Of a stretch of 64,000 nt of DNA, positions 43,787-57,099 are shown piece after piece (the first letter of the stretch is position 1; each line of letters begins with the position of its first letter). The DNA is taken from positions 17,587 through 81,586 of the forward strand of contig JBBIUE010000012.1 of the NCBI GenBank assembly GCA_037440405.1, given 5' to 3'. Origin of the DNA: JANMGV01 sp037440405. Its GTDB lineage: Bacteria; Planctomycetota; Planctomycetia; Pirellulales; Pirellulaceae. The notes under the pieces are model-generated. The model did not search any database. It saw only the letters and a list, made by a program, of their open reading frames with translations, and was not told the DNA's origin. The position numbers were made by a program, and so were the translations under genes.

Positions 43787-45667
43787 AAGTTCCTATACCG
43801 ACGATGCTTCTTTGCTTTTGTATTCTTGTCTGGCGTGCTGCATTCTCGTCTATTCGAGTCACATCTTTCCGCGCAGGAATCGCCCAGCCCAGAAAGCCTG
43901 ATTCGTTTGCTTTACGAGAAGCACGAATACAAGATTCCGATGCGGGACGGGATACATCTCCACACGGTAGTTTACTCGCCCCGCGACACATCGAAAGCGT
44001 ATCCCATTCTGATGAAGCGAACGCCTTATTCGTCCGGGCCTTATGGCGAGGAGCAATTTCCTTCGTCGTTAGGGCCCAGCGAACACTTTGTTAAGGCTGG
44101 TTACATCCTCGTCAATCAGGACGTTCGCGGTCGCTTTATGTCCGAAGGCGAATTCGTCCAAGTTACTCCGCACATTCCAAACAAGCGAAAACCATCCGAC
44201 GTCGACGAGAGTTCCGACACCTATGACACGATCGAGTGGCTACTTAACCATATACCGAATCACAATGGCCGCGTGGGCATGTATGGTATTTCCTATCCGG
44301 GATTTTATTGTTCCGTGGGCATGATCGATGCCCATCCGGCGCTCAAGGCGGTGTCACCGCAGGCTCCGGTCGGCGATTGGTACTTCGATGATTTTCTCCA
44401 CAACGGAGCATTCTTTCTAGCGCATGCTTATCGCTGGCTCAGCAATAACGACCACATTCGATCGGGTCCAAGTGCTCAGCCTTCCACTCCTGCACAGCTA
44501 CCTTCCTTGGACGGTTACAACCTCTTTCTCAAAGCAGGGACAATCGAGGATATCAATCGCCAATACTTGCAAGGGAAAGTTCCCTTCTGGACCGAAATGA
44601 TGAACCATCCGAATCGTGATGAGTTCTGGGAAAAGCGAAATCCTCTCCCACATTTGAAGCGAGTTGCTCCGGCCGTCATGGTGGTCACCGGTTGGTATGA
44701 CGCGGAGGACTTGTATGGATCATTCAAGACCTATCATGCCATCGAACAGCAAAACCCGGAGGTCAATAATGTACTTGTTGTAGGGCCATGGATTCATGGC
44801 GGTTGGGCGCGAGGTGACGGTGATCGCCTCAGCGATATTCGCTTTGGATCGAAAACGGCGGCCTTCTATCGAGCCGAGATTGAGCTTCCGTTCTTCGAGA
44901 AATTCTTGAAGGATGTGGAGCATCCAAGTTTGGCCGAAGCCACGGTGTTCGAAACAGGAGCGAATCGGTGGCGAGTCTTCGATCACTGGCCACCCAAATC
45001 GGCGACTAGCAAGAACTTGTATCTTCGGGAAGGTAACCAACTCCGATGGCAAGCTGCCGATCAACTTCGGGATCAAGGCTACGATGAATATCTCAGCGAT
45101 CCCCAAAAACCGGTCCCGTATACACCAGTAATCACGCCCAGGATGACCGTCGAGTACATGATCGAAGATCAGAGGCACGCCGCACGACGGCCAGATGTGC
45201 TGGTCTATGAAACGGAAGTCCTTGACCAAGACGTTACCATCGCCGGTCCCATCAAGGTCGATTTGTGGGTGACAACGACTGGAACCGATGCGGACTTCAT
45301 TGTCAAACTGATCGACAACTTCCCGGATGGAACAGACGCAGAAGCTCTTCCGAATTACCAAATGATGGTGCGAAGCGAAGTCATGCGCGCACGGTTCCGC
45401 GACTCGTTTGCCGAACCCAAGCCGATGATTCCGGGTCAACCAACCCGCATTCAGTTCGAACTTCAAGACGTTTTGCACTGCTTCCAGAAAGGTCATCGGA
45501 TCATGATTCATGTCCAAAGCACTTGGTTCCCGCTGGTCGATCGTAATCCGCAGAAGTTCGTCCCGAACATTTATTTTGCGAAACCCGACGATTTTCAGAA
45601 GGCGATGCAACGAATTCTACGATCCCTAGAACACGCTTCGTCGATCCACGTAAACGTGCTCGAATAG
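43787..45667 (+). CDS. CocE/NonD family alpha/beta hydrolase (X-Pro dipeptidyl-peptidase-like), 5' end in gap
   Basis: A hydrolase of about 627 visible residues in the family of cocaine esterase and glutaryl-7-ACA acylase. The nucleophile serine is in GMYGISYPGFYCS; the acid follows in VTGWYDAEDLYGSF and the histidine in VGPWIHGGWARG. The core begins with YEKHEYKIPMRDGIHLHTVVY, and the C-terminal jelly-roll ends with HRIMIHVQSTWFPLVDRNPQ. The frame is open from the N gap and reads RRCFFAFVFLSGVLHSRLF, a likely signal peptide running to SAQESPS, so the protein is exported and its start is lost in the gap (a TTG at 43826 is unlikely). It probably cleaves ester or amide bonds in extracellular substrates. 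Confidence 0.88.
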   Translation, partial: KFLYRRCFFAFVFLSGVLHSRLFESHLSAQESPSPESLIRLLYEKHEYKIPMRDGIHLHTVVYSPRDTSKAYPILMKRTPYSSGPYGEEQFPSSLGPSEHFVKAGYILVNQDVRGRFMSEGEFVQVTPHIPNKRKPSDVDESSDTYDTIEWLLNHIPNHNGRVGMYGISYPGFYCSVGMIDAHPALKAVSPQAPVGDWYFDDFLHNGAFFLAHAYRWLSNNDHIRSGPSAQPSTPAQLPSLDGYNLFLKAGTIEDINRQYLQGKVPFWTEMMNHPNRDEFWEKRNPLPHLKRVAPAVMVVTGWYDAEDLYGSFKTYHAIEQQNPEVNNVLVVGPWIHGGWARGDGDRLSDIRFGSKTAAFYRAEIELPFFEKFLKDVEHPSLAEATVFETGANRWRVFDHWPPKSATSKNLYLREGNQLRWQAADQLRDQGYDEYLSDPQKPVPYTPVITPRMTVEYMIEDQRHAARRPDVLVYETEVLDQDVTIAGPIKVDLWVTTTGTDADFIVKLIDNFPDGTDAEALPNYQMMVRSEVMRARFRDSFAEPKPMIPGQPTRIQFELQDVLHCFQKGHRIMIHVQSTWFPLVDRNPQKFVPNIYFAKPDDFQKAMQRILRSLEHASSIHVNVLE

Positions 45668-45889
45668 ACCTTGGATGTTGCGATTTCGCATCATCGTTGC
45701 GAATGAGCATCCGATTCGAGTACCTCCGTCACGAACTGGATTTCCGACGATCCTTTGCAGAAACGCAAGAATTTCCTTCAATTGCAGCGATGTGGACCGT
45801 ATTCCACCAGCTCCGCGCACTCGTCGGCCTCCAGCTTGCTTTTGGATCATGTAAACAACTAGACCAAGGCACCCAGGAGCATAGCTGTC

Positions 45890-46762
45890 ATGATTCGCCG
45901 ATTCGTACTCGCCGTCGTCGCCGCCTGCATCGGTCATCTACAGATTGGATGGGCTGGAGAGCTCGTACGAGTGACCATGTTGGATGGCCGTATTGTTTAC
46001 GGAAACATCGATGCTCGCTCGAACGAACAGTTCCTTTGGGTCGGACTCAGGTCCAATCGGATCGAATTTGCTTCCAAGCACGCATGGGATAGTGTGGCAG
46101 AAATGGAATCCGAGGGGAGAAGAGTGAGCCGCGCTGAGTTGCTTCAATCGTTAGCTGCATCCCCAAAGCAAGTTGCTTTCGATCCGAGCCCCTGGGATGA
46201 ACTTGAATCGAATACAGAAACGGTCATAGCTACATCCAGCCATCCTTCTCCGGCCTCAACCTCAAACTCGCTCGACGGCGTTGATCTGGTACCGCGTTCG
46301 CTGATCGTGCGAGCAGTGCTTGGAAATTGGGACGCTGACCCGAGGCCTGATGGATTGGTAGTCGAATTGGTTGCCTTGAATCGCATTGGTCGTCCCGTCC
46401 CATTCCAAGGACACGTTGACCTGCGATTGGTAGTTGCTTTCGATGATCTTGGAAGCGGCATCCGCAATGCCATTCCACCGCAGTTCCGAGTTGTCGAACA
46501 TCGGAGCGTTCAAGTGAGCGGCGCAGAAATAAGTTCCAGCGGCACGGCGATCGTTCGGCTTCCCTTTCGCCAAGAGACTTGGATTACGGATGTGGGAATC
46601 GCGCCCATTGGTCTCGTGCATGCTCGATTGAGCATTCCCAGCGTCGGTGTCTTCGAAGCCACCGACGACACGGTGATTCTCAAGGATTGCAATCCTCTGC
46701 GCGACCAAATGCACTACTATCTCGGCAATCGCTACTTGCCCGCTGAACGAAGCGGGTATTGA
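45890..46762 (+). CDS. Exported protein of unknown function
   Basis: A 290-residue protein with a clear signal peptide (MIRRFVLAVVAACIGHLQIG, cleavage near WAGE). The segment VTMLDGRIVYGNIDARSNEQF then VGLRSNRIEFASKHAWDSV resembles the short beta-barrel (Sm/LSM-like) region of planctomycete proteins that begin with a repeated beta unit. A Ser/Thr-rich linker (about 120-140) separates it from a beta-rich C-terminal domain (about 145-280) that looks immunoglobulin-like (FQGHVDLRLVVAFDD, HARLSIPSVGVFEATDD). No family is recognised. It ends 16 bases before the convergent esterase stop. Confidence 0.7.
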   Translation: MIRRFVLAVVAACIGHLQIGWAGELVRVTMLDGRIVYGNIDARSNEQFLWVGLRSNRIEFASKHAWDSVAEMESEGRRVSRAELLQSLAASPKQVAFDPSPWDELESNTETVIATSSHPSPASTSNSLDGVDLVPRSLIVRAVLGNWDADPRPDGLVVELVALNRIGRPVPFQGHVDLRLVVAFDDLGSGIRNAIPPQFRVVEHRSVQVSGAEISSSGTAIVRLPFRQETWITDVGIAPIGLVHARLSIPSVGVFEATDDTVILKDCNPLRDQMHYYLGNRYLPAERSGY

Positions 46763-46778
46763 ACGATTCTTGCAGAGG

Positions 46779-48101
46779 CTACTGCACGCGTTTGGCGACG
46801 AACTCTTCCGTCGCGATATCGCCAACTTTTCGAGTGAACTTGATCTCGTCGCCGAGGACTTTGCCGGAATAAGTGATGGTTAATTCGAACTCGCCGAACT
46901 TCAGTTGTTCCTCGAAAGTTACCGCGTCATCTTCCTGTTTGAAGTTGGTGAGCTTGCTGGAAAAATTGTTGCCGTTGATTTGCATCGCGGCTGCGCCAGA
47001 CAGCTTGCCGTCATCGCTTTCAAACGTGTAAACGTAGTCTTGCATTCCGATCTGGGTATCGATGGTGGCCGTCCACTTTCCGGCAAGCGAGACTGAGGCC
47101 GTCATCGGACTTTTCGTATCCGCCTTAGCAGTGACCGCGAACGGATCGTCCTGAAAGACACATTGTGCAAACCAGTAAAGGCTGCTGCTCCAGTGCGATG
47201 GGTCGTGCCCATGGCCATCGACATGCCAGACATGCTTGATGTCATTCTTTTTGAGGAACTGATGGACGTTCTGGCTGATGCGGATCAAGCCATCCTTGTT
47301 CCCGCAGGAAATCCAAAGCAACTTGAGTTTGTTCTTGGCATCCTCCACGTTCGGGATCAACTCTTCGGCTGGCTTGGTGTTCGGTGCGGCAGAGAATGGG
47401 CCGACCCAAGCAAACGTATCGAGATTACCGAGTCCGAAATTGAACGATTGGCCGCCACCCATCGACAACCCGGCAATCGCACGGGCCTCCCGGCGGCTAT
47501 CTACAGAGTACTTCGCTTCGATGAATGGAATCACGTCATCCAAAAGGTCTCGCTCAAAGGTAGCAAATGCAGGAGCCGATTGGAACACATTCCCTTCGGC
47601 CCGATCGTTCTTCTGAGCTCGGCCGTTCGGCAGAACGACGATCATCGGAACCGCTTTGTTTTGATGAATCAGGTTATCCAAAATCAAATGCGGTGAAGAA
47701 AAGCGAACCCATTCTGTTTCGTCTCCGCCGATGCCATGCAGCAGATAGAGCACGGGATACTTTTTATCGGAACTGTAACCTGGCGGAGTGTAAACCTGCA
47801 TTTTTCGTGTGGTTCCGACCGTCTTGGATTCATACTCCACCATCACGAGCTTTCCATGCGGAACATCCGCATTGTTCTCCTTAAACCCATCCGGTGGCGC
47901 TGGATAGGCCGCAACGTCATCGGGACCGAGTTCTATCGGAGCGTTGAAGCCTCCGCGCCCTCCCGGTCGCGGAGCATTCGATGGCGGTTGCTCGGCCGCA
48001 TTGCCAGCGGGAGAAGCTCCCGGAGTAGCATCTTGCGCAAAAGCCGTAGGTATCCAATACGAACCTATCGTGAGAATGGAAAGCAAGACCAATACTCGCA
48101 T
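46779..48101 (-). CDS. Exported esterase (esterase D / feruloyl esterase-like) with beta-rich C-terminal domain
   Basis: A 440-residue secreted alpha/beta hydrolase. The signal peptide begins at ATG 48101 (MRVLVLLSILTIGSY, cleavage near AFAQ); the open frame reaches 48 codons further without a signal. A Pro/Gly/Asn-rich linker precedes the catalytic domain: oxyanion region LYLLHGIGGDETEW, nucleophile AIAGLSMGGGQSF, histidine HVDGHGHDPSHW. The last 110 residues form a lipocalin-like beta domain (SLAGKWTATIDTQIGMQDYV and GDEIKFTRKV) that recurs on planctomycete secreted hydrolases. It probably removes acyl or feruloyl groups from polysaccharide. It lies 67 bases after the giant CxxCH gene on the same strand. 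Confidence 0.85.
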   Translation of the reverse strand: MRVLVLLSILTIGSYWIPTAFAQDATPGASPAGNAAEQPPSNAPRPGGRGGFNAPIELGPDDVAAYPAPPDGFKENNADVPHGKLVMVEYESKTVGTTRKMQVYTPPGYSSDKKYPVLYLLHGIGGDETEWVRFSSPHLILDNLIHQNKAVPMIVVLPNGRAQKNDRAEGNVFQSAPAFATFERDLLDDVIPFIEAKYSVDSRREARAIAGLSMGGGQSFNFGLGNLDTFAWVGPFSAAPNTKPAEELIPNVEDAKNKLKLLWISCGNKDGLIRISQNVHQFLKKNDIKHVWHVDGHGHDPSHWSSSLYWFAQCVFQDDPFAVTAKADTKSPMTASVSLAGKWTATIDTQIGMQDYVYTFESDDGKLSGAAAMQINGNNFSSKLTNFKQEDDAVTFEEQLKFGEFELTITYSGKVLGDEIKFTRKVGDIATEEFVAKRVQ

Positions 48102-48168
48102 GACTGTGACCCTTTTCGAAAAGACAGGATTGAACATGAAACCAAAAGGAAAAGATGACTTGAGCATA

Positions 48169-52149
<3,981 letters not shown>

Positions 52150-52240
52150 CGCAAATGCCCTTTCCCGTAATGCCGAGTTCCCGCCCTTCATCGACCACAA
52201 CACCAAGGCCGCCATGGAACGCATCGCTGCCCACAACTTC

Positions 52241-52260
52241 TTAACGCAACTTAACGCAAC
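52241..52260. repeat. Direct repeat of TTAACGCAAC
   Basis: Two exact adjacent copies of TTAACGCAAC, 92-111 bases upstream of the giant CxxCH gene start (minus strand). Such a position suits a regulator-binding site, but two copies of ten bases may also be slippage. Confidence 0.5.
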
Positions 52261-52503
52261 TCGATACGTCAACGATGGACAAAGGGATGGCAATGAAACC
52301 GTTGCAACGCCAATATGGCGGATACTGAGTCGCAAGCGTGGACGCGCGTTTTCCGGCGATCGGCACGAACGCAATAGGACAGAGACGGCACGAAAACTAC
52401 GGTTATCAAGTCGATTCATTGACAAACTCATTGGTGCAGGAAAAGTGGTCGAGGTTGAAGGACGGAACTGCTCTGTAGTAAACAACGTTTCTATTTTGAA
52501 AAA

Positions 52504-52974
52504 CTATGGGACGGGACATCCATGAGATTTAGCTTTGCGCAACTTCGACGACGGATCATCGAGCGACTCAGCAACTGAACTGAGAAGTTGAACGAGCGTC
52601 TGGCCTTCTTGCGGAGAGAGGTGGGCAACCATTCTTGCCCGAATCTGCTCACCCGCGTTCCACAGCTTTTGGAAAGTTCGCTTTCCCTTGGCCGTCAACG
52701 ATACGGCTTTAGCACGTGAGTCGTTCGGGTTCGCCGCCCTAGAGACAAGCCCATGCTCTTCCAACAAGACGAGCATGGCTCGTACGGTACTAGGGTCCGA
52801 AGGCATTCGATCGGCAAGCTCGCGCTGTGTCATCACATGGTTCGGATGCAGGGTAGCAAGCAATACAAATTGGTCAGCGGTCACTCCGAGCTTCGCTAGG
52901 GCTGCATCGGTTTGACGATGCAAAGCGAAATAGGCACTGCGGAGCAGCCTCGGCAATCGTTCTTGAACAACCAT
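52504..52974 (-). CDS. MarR family transcriptional regulator
   Basis: A 156-residue winged-helix DNA-binding protein. The core runs from LGVTADQFVLLATLHPNHVM through the recognition region MTQRELADRMPSDPSTVRAML and the wing LLEEHGLVSRAANPNDSRAK, followed by the dimerisation helix ARMVAHLSPQEGQTLVQLL. MarR proteins are usually repressors released by phenolic or oxidant ligands. A 14-base perfect palindrome lies just upstream of the start, consistent with autoregulation. The giant CxxCH gene lies downstream on the same strand, starting at 52149; a 354-base gap separates them, so it may or may not be a target. Confidence 0.92.
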   Translation of the reverse strand: MVVQERLPRLLRSAYFALHRQTDAALAKLGVTADQFVLLATLHPNHVMTQRELADRMPSDPSTVRAMLVLLEEHGLVSRAANPNDSRAKAVSLTAKGKRTFQKLWNAGEQIRARMVAHLSPQEGQTLVQLLSSVAESLDDPSSKLRKAKSHGCPVP

Positions 52975-52999
52975 CGATAAGTCTCAATATCCAAATTTC

Positions 53000-53013
53000 G
53001 TGCGTATACGCAC
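53000..53013. promoter_or_regulatory. Perfect 14-bp palindrome, probable MarR operator
   Basis: GTGCGTATACGCAC reads the same on both strands and lies 25 bases before the marR-type start codon, where it would cover promoter or early transcript. MarR dimers bind palindromes of this size, so autorepression is inferred. Confidence 0.6.
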
Positions 53014-53664
53014 AATGAGTGAATTTAGCGGAAAATGACCCGCCATGCAATCAACACGAGTCCAAATCCAGAAGGATTTGCGATAATCCGCTTAACGAAG
53101 CCAACAGCCGTGTGGGGATACAATCGAAGTGACTAAAGACGACATACTCGTCCACAAGCTGGGCCCCAATCATCTTTTAACCACCGCTTTTCCAAAGCAA
53201 TTTCTGGCGTCTGACAACATTGATGGCAAACAACGATTCCGTTCGCCCAAAATTTGCGTCGTCCCGTGTTTGGTTAGTAAACATCAGCACGACGATTGAA
53301 AACGCAGTTGCCATGGGCATCACGTCGTTCTTCCTTATCCAAGCATAGGCTCGATGGAAGAAAACTCGAAGAGCTCGAACCCCTCACGAAACATTGGGGT
53401 TCCATGAGGTTTTAACGGCATCGTGATCCAAACAATAGTGGTCATTGAGTGAACGCCAAAATCCGAAACGGACTCGGGCAACGAAGAATGCGTTTCAAGA
53501 AGCGTATCGATGAGAAGCAATTGCCACGTTCGCCCGCTTTCTGCACACCCCAAGCGGATCATCGGTTTTGCGAAACGCCAGCAGGCAAAACGCTTGCGAG
53601 CGGACAAAACAATTGCGCAGCATTGAAACGGGATACTTCACCCCATGAGACTCTCTCGCGAAGT
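53014..53664. other. Intergenic region, no gene supported
   Basis: About 650 bases between the regulator and purK. Short frames exist on both strands, but none has a clear start, domain or coding-like composition. A loose inverted repeat (ACCCC and GGGGT around 53380-53400) is too weak to call a terminator. Confidence 0.45.
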
Positions 53665-54834
53665 TCACATTCCGGGCAGGCGGTGGGTGCGCTGGGCTAG
53701 TTGATCGCGGATGAGGAGGGCGCGTTCGGCTGCGGCGTCAGCCGATTCATCTAAGCAGGTGAGGTGCCCCATCTTTCTACCAGGGCGGGGATCGGATTTG
53801 CCATACAAGTGCAAGAACGTTTCGGACTGTTTCATGGCCAAGTGGAACTTGGGAGCTCCGCAATTCCAAACTTCTCCAAGTAGATTCGCCATAGCTGCTG
53901 GACGCTTTATATCCGTCTTACCCATCGGGAGATTGCAGACCGCCCGAAGCTGCTGTTCAAACTGACTTGTCTGGTTCGACTCGATCGTCAAGTGTCCCGA
54001 ATTGTGCGGTCGAGGGGCAAGCTCGTTGATCAGCAAGCTTCCGTCATCGACAACAAAGAACTCAATGCAGAGCAGGCCACAACAATCAAGGGCGTCGACG
54101 ACACCCCGTCCGATTTCCTCTGCCGCATCACAAAGACACTTGTCTTGTTCCGACAGGAGAGGCGACTTGGAAAGGTCGAGGATATGGTTTGAATGTTCGT
54201 TCTGAACAACAGGATACGTGGCAATTTCGCCCAGTTCATTTCTCGCGACGAGGATCGAGACTTCCCTTTCGAACGGTATCCACTTCTCAGCAATCACAGG
54301 AGACGGGCCAAGCATCTGCCAAGCATCATGCGCTTCTCGGACGCTGCTGACTTTGCGTTGCCCCTTTCCGTCGTAGCCCCAGGAAGCCGTCTTGAGGACC
54401 ATCGGCCAACCGAACTGTTTCGCGGCCATATCCACATCGGATTCGGATTCGATTGCTAGAAACGGTGTCACGGGAAAACCATTCTTACGCAAGGTCGATT
54501 TCTCGACAATGCGCTGCTGAGCGACTCGCAACACATGCGGTCCGGGGCGTACTGGAACATGCTCGCAGGCCCGCTCAAGGGCATCGACAGAGATGTTTTC
54601 AAACTCTAGGGTCACCACATCCACGGATTCCGCAAAACGCCGGACAGCAGACGGGTCTTCGTAGTCTGCCTGAATCGTCTCATGAGCAACTTGGCTCGCG
54701 GGGCTGTTCAGCTCCGGTGTGAAGATGACGACTCGATATCCCAATCGAGCAGCCACCATGGTGAACATGCGGCCAAGTTGTCCTCCGCCGAATACGCCGA
54801 TGGTTCCGCCCGGTTCGATGATTCTAGGGTTCAT
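53665..54834 (-). CDS. purK: N5-carboxyaminoimidazole ribonucleotide synthase
   Basis: A 389-residue ATP-grasp enzyme that carboxylates AIR to N5-CAIR with ATP and bicarbonate in purine synthesis. The N-terminal GTIGVFGGGQLGRMFTMVAA, the ATP-grasp segments PMVLKTASWGYDGKGQ and FEREVSILVAR, and the active-site stretch NELAPRPHNSGHLTIE are all present. Its ATG overlaps the purE stop (ATGA at 54831-54834), so it is translated with purE, the next enzyme of the pathway. It is the last gene of the argB-argF-rph-purE-purK run. Confidence 0.96.
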   Translation of the reverse strand: MNPRIIEPGGTIGVFGGGQLGRMFTMVAARLGYRVVIFTPELNSPASQVAHETIQADYEDPSAVRRFAESVDVVTLEFENISVDALERACEHVPVRPGPHVLRVAQQRIVEKSTLRKNGFPVTPFLAIESESDVDMAAKQFGWPMVLKTASWGYDGKGQRKVSSVREAHDAWQMLGPSPVIAEKWIPFEREVSILVARNELGEIATYPVVQNEHSNHILDLSKSPLLSEQDKCLCDAAEEIGRGVVDALDCCGLLCIEFFVVDDGSLLINELAPRPHNSGHLTIESNQTSQFEQQLRAVCNLPMGKTDIKRPAAMANLLGEVWNCGAPKFHLAMKQSETFLHLYGKSDPRPGRKMGHLTCLDESADAAAERALLIRDQLAQRTHRLPGM

Positions 54835-55328
54835 GCAAGCTCCGCGTCGTCGAGTACGCTTTGTGTTTGGGTCTTCATGAACTGCTGGAGACGTTCTCGA
54901 AGTTGATCGTCCGAGAGTGCGAGCATGCGCACGGCAAGGAGAGCCGCGTTGGCTGCACCTGCCGTCCCGATGGCAAGCGTCCCTACCGGAACACCCTTCG
55001 GCATTTGCACGATGCTCAACAAGGAATCGACTCCTTGGAGGGTTCGGCTTTGGACGGGTACGCCAAGAACGGGAAGGTGCGTCAGCGAAGCAACCATTCC
55101 CGGCAGATGAGCCGCGCCTCCCGCTCCCGCGATGATCACCTTCAAACCTCGATCTGCTGCCGACTTCGAATACTCGACCATCTGCACCGGAGTTCGATGC
55201 GCTGAAACGACTCGTCGCTCATGCGGCACGCGGAATTCGTCGAGGATCGCACTAGCTTCCTTGAGTGTCTCCCAATCGGACTTCGAGCCCATAATGATAC
55301 CGACGATCGGTCGTTGTTCTGACGTCAT
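54831..55328 (-). CDS. purE: N5-carboxyaminoimidazole ribonucleotide mutase
   Basis: A 165-residue class I PurE, which moves the carboxyl of N5-CAIR to C4 to give CAIR. Signature segments are IVGIIMGSKSDWETL, VVSAHRTP and IAGAGGAAHLPGMVAS. The start at ATG 55328 overlaps the rph stop in an ATGA; an ATG five codons upstream (55343) is also open and would overlap rph by 19 bases. It pairs with purK immediately downstream, so the two-step PurK/PurE route is used. Confidence 0.95.
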   Translation of the reverse strand: MTSEQRPIVGIIMGSKSDWETLKEASAILDEFRVPHERRVVSAHRTPVQMVEYSKSAADRGLKVIIAGAGGAAHLPGMVASLTHLPVLGVPVQSRTLQGVDSLLSIVQMPKGVPVGTLAIGTAGAANAALLAVRMLALSDDQLRERLQQFMKTQTQSVLDDAELA

Positions 55329-56038
55329 CTTCGAAATGGCCAATCGTTTCCTAGTGCGTTGCGTTGAATCTCAGTAAGTTGCGCGATGCCAATCCGTGCT
55401 CGTTCCAACAGTTTGGTCAGATCGCCATCGTCAAAAGTCGCCTCTTCTCCCGTGCCTTGAATTTCCACGAAGCGTCCACGACCTGTCATGACAACGTTCA
55501 TATCAACATCAGCAGCGGCATCCAATGAATAATCAAGATCGAGGTGTACCTCACCTCCAATGATACCAGTGCTAATTGCAGCGACGCTGTCGTTCAAGGG
55601 ATACTCTTCAGGAGGTCTTGCTCCAAACTCGGGTATCAAGGCATCGACCAAAGCGATCAAACTTCCCGTAATGCTTGCGGTGCGTGTTCCTCCATCTGCT
55701 TGGAGGACTTCGCAATCGATCATGAGGCTCCGTTCTCCCAACTTGTTCAGATCGGCAATGGCGCGGAGGGAGCGACCAATGAGCCGTTGAATCTCGGTGG
55801 TCCTTCCATCGATTTTGCCACTTCGCTCCCTGGCTTTGCGCGGGGTGGTGCTGGATGGAAGCATATTGTATTCGGCAGTGATCCATCCTTTTCCAGAGCC
55901 TGCCATCCAGGGCGGGACACTGGGTTCCATCATGGCAGTGCAAAGCACGATCGTGTCGCCGCATCGATACAGGACGCTTCCGCCGGCGTGTTTGGTGTAG
56001 TTGCGGACGACTTCCACGGATCGGATCGTCGTACTCAT
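55325..56038 (-). CDS. rph: Ribonuclease PH
   Basis: A 237-residue phosphorolytic 3'-to-5' exoribonuclease that matures tRNA 3' ends, close to the family's length. Signature stretches include GDTIVLCTAMMEPSVPPWM, GWITAEYNMLPSST, RTTEIQRLIGRSLRAI, DCEVLQADGGTRTASITG and the C-terminal QGTGEEATF. Its start overlaps the argF stop by one base (TGATG at 56036-56040), and its stop overlaps the purE start by four. Such fused spacing implies translational coupling across arginine, RNA-processing and purine genes. Confidence 0.96.
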   Translation of the reverse strand: MSTTIRSVEVVRNYTKHAGGSVLYRCGDTIVLCTAMMEPSVPPWMAGSGKGWITAEYNMLPSSTTPRKARERSGKIDGRTTEIQRLIGRSLRAIADLNKLGERSLMIDCEVLQADGGTRTASITGSLIALVDALIPEFGARPPEEYPLNDSVAAISTGIIGGEVHLDLDYSLDAAADVDMNVVMTGRGRFVEIQGTGEEATFDDGDLTKLLERARIGIAQLTEIQRNALGNDWPFRR

Positions 56039-57003
56039 CAGGCAATCCCTTCAGCTAAAAAATCGTTCACCATCCGTTCGTCGAGCATCTTGTTTTGTAT
56101 TGCTAACCAAACCAAGAGCCCCTTCTGCAAGTGCATCCGATTGGCTGCCTGGAGGATTACGTGACTCCGCTTTCCATCCATCACTTCGTCGGTGATTTCT
56201 TGGCCGCGTTTCGCCGGTAAGCAATGGAGGACTTTGGCGTGACTTGGAGCATGTTGCAGAAGTTGCGCGTTGATTTGAAATGGCGAGAAGCTCGCTCGAC
56301 GACTTTCCGCTTCTTTCTCTTGCCCCATACTGACCCATACATCTGTGTAGATGAAATCGGCGTTTGCAAGTGCCGTTCTTGGGTCGGAGGTCTGTTCAAT
56401 ATCGACCTTAGGATGTCTCGATTTTAGCTGGGCAATCCAATCGTCGGAAACGTGATGGTTGAGTGGACCAAGCAACCGAAACTTCATGCCACTGTAAGCG
56501 GCTACATGCATTAAGGAACGAGCAACGTTGTTTCCATCTCCGACAAAGACAATGGTCTTCCCTTTCAGGTCCCCCGCCAGTTCGATCATCGTCATCGTAT
56601 CCGCCATGGCTTGGCAAGGGTGCTCGTTATCCGTCAATCCGTTGATGACCACGATTGCATCATGCGATGCCAGTTCATGGATCGTTTCATGCGCGAACGT
56701 TCGGCAGACCAGGAAATCGCAGTACTGACCGAGGACGCGAACAAAATCGCTGACCGATTCACGAGTGCGCCAGCCGACATCTTGGCCCAGGTAAATCGGT
56801 GTTCCCCCAAGCTGTATGACTCCTGCTTCAAAACTAAGTCGCGTGCGCAGGCTGGGTTTGTCGAAGAGGAGGGCCAAGCTGCGCTGTGCAAGCCATGCAG
56901 GGCGAATCCCCTGCGTGAGTGCCGTTTTAAGCCGTCGCGCTAAATTGACGACATGATGAAATTCATCGATGGTCAGATCGTGAATGGAGCGAAAGTGTCT
57001 CAT
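56038..57003 (-). CDS. argF: Ornithine carbamoyltransferase
   Basis: A 321-residue transcarbamylase that makes citrulline from ornithine and carbamoyl phosphate. The carbamoyl-phosphate motif is KPSLRTRLSFE (the planctomycete variant of STRTR), followed by CRTFAHE, DNEHPCQAMADTMTM, VGDGNNVARSLM, YTDVWVSMGQEKE and the catalytic HCLPAKRGQEITDEV. HCLP indicates ornithine rather than acetylornithine as substrate, though related specificities exist. The start at ATG 57003 gives MRHFRSIHDL; the frame continues 30 codons upstream without similarity. It begins 97 bases after the argB stop. Confidence 0.94.
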   Translation of the reverse strand: MRHFRSIHDLTIDEFHHVVNLARRLKTALTQGIRPAWLAQRSLALLFDKPSLRTRLSFEAGVIQLGGTPIYLGQDVGWRTRESVSDFVRVLGQYCDFLVCRTFAHETIHELASHDAIVVINGLTDNEHPCQAMADTMTMIELAGDLKGKTIVFVGDGNNVARSLMHVAAYSGMKFRLLGPLNHHVSDDWIAQLKSRHPKVDIEQTSDPRTALANADFIYTDVWVSMGQEKEAESRRASFSPFQINAQLLQHAPSHAKVLHCLPAKRGQEITDEVMDGKRSHVILQAANRMHLQKGLLVWLAIQNKMLDERMVNDFLAEGIA

Positions 57004-57099
57004 CGCATACATGTATCCAAAAAACGAAGAAAAAACGGTCCAATTATTTTTCGTTAGGGTTCTCCGTAACTGAAGCCAAAAATCGTTTGGCAAGTTGTT

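Noticed and set aside
44720..45610. Minus-strand 296-codon frame inside the CocE/NonD gene
   Set aside because: Fully antisense to the hydrolase with catalytic motifs intact.
53335..53607. Minus-strand 90-codon frame in the gap before purK
   Set aside because: Composition is not coding-like, no start signal is visible, and no domain is recognised.
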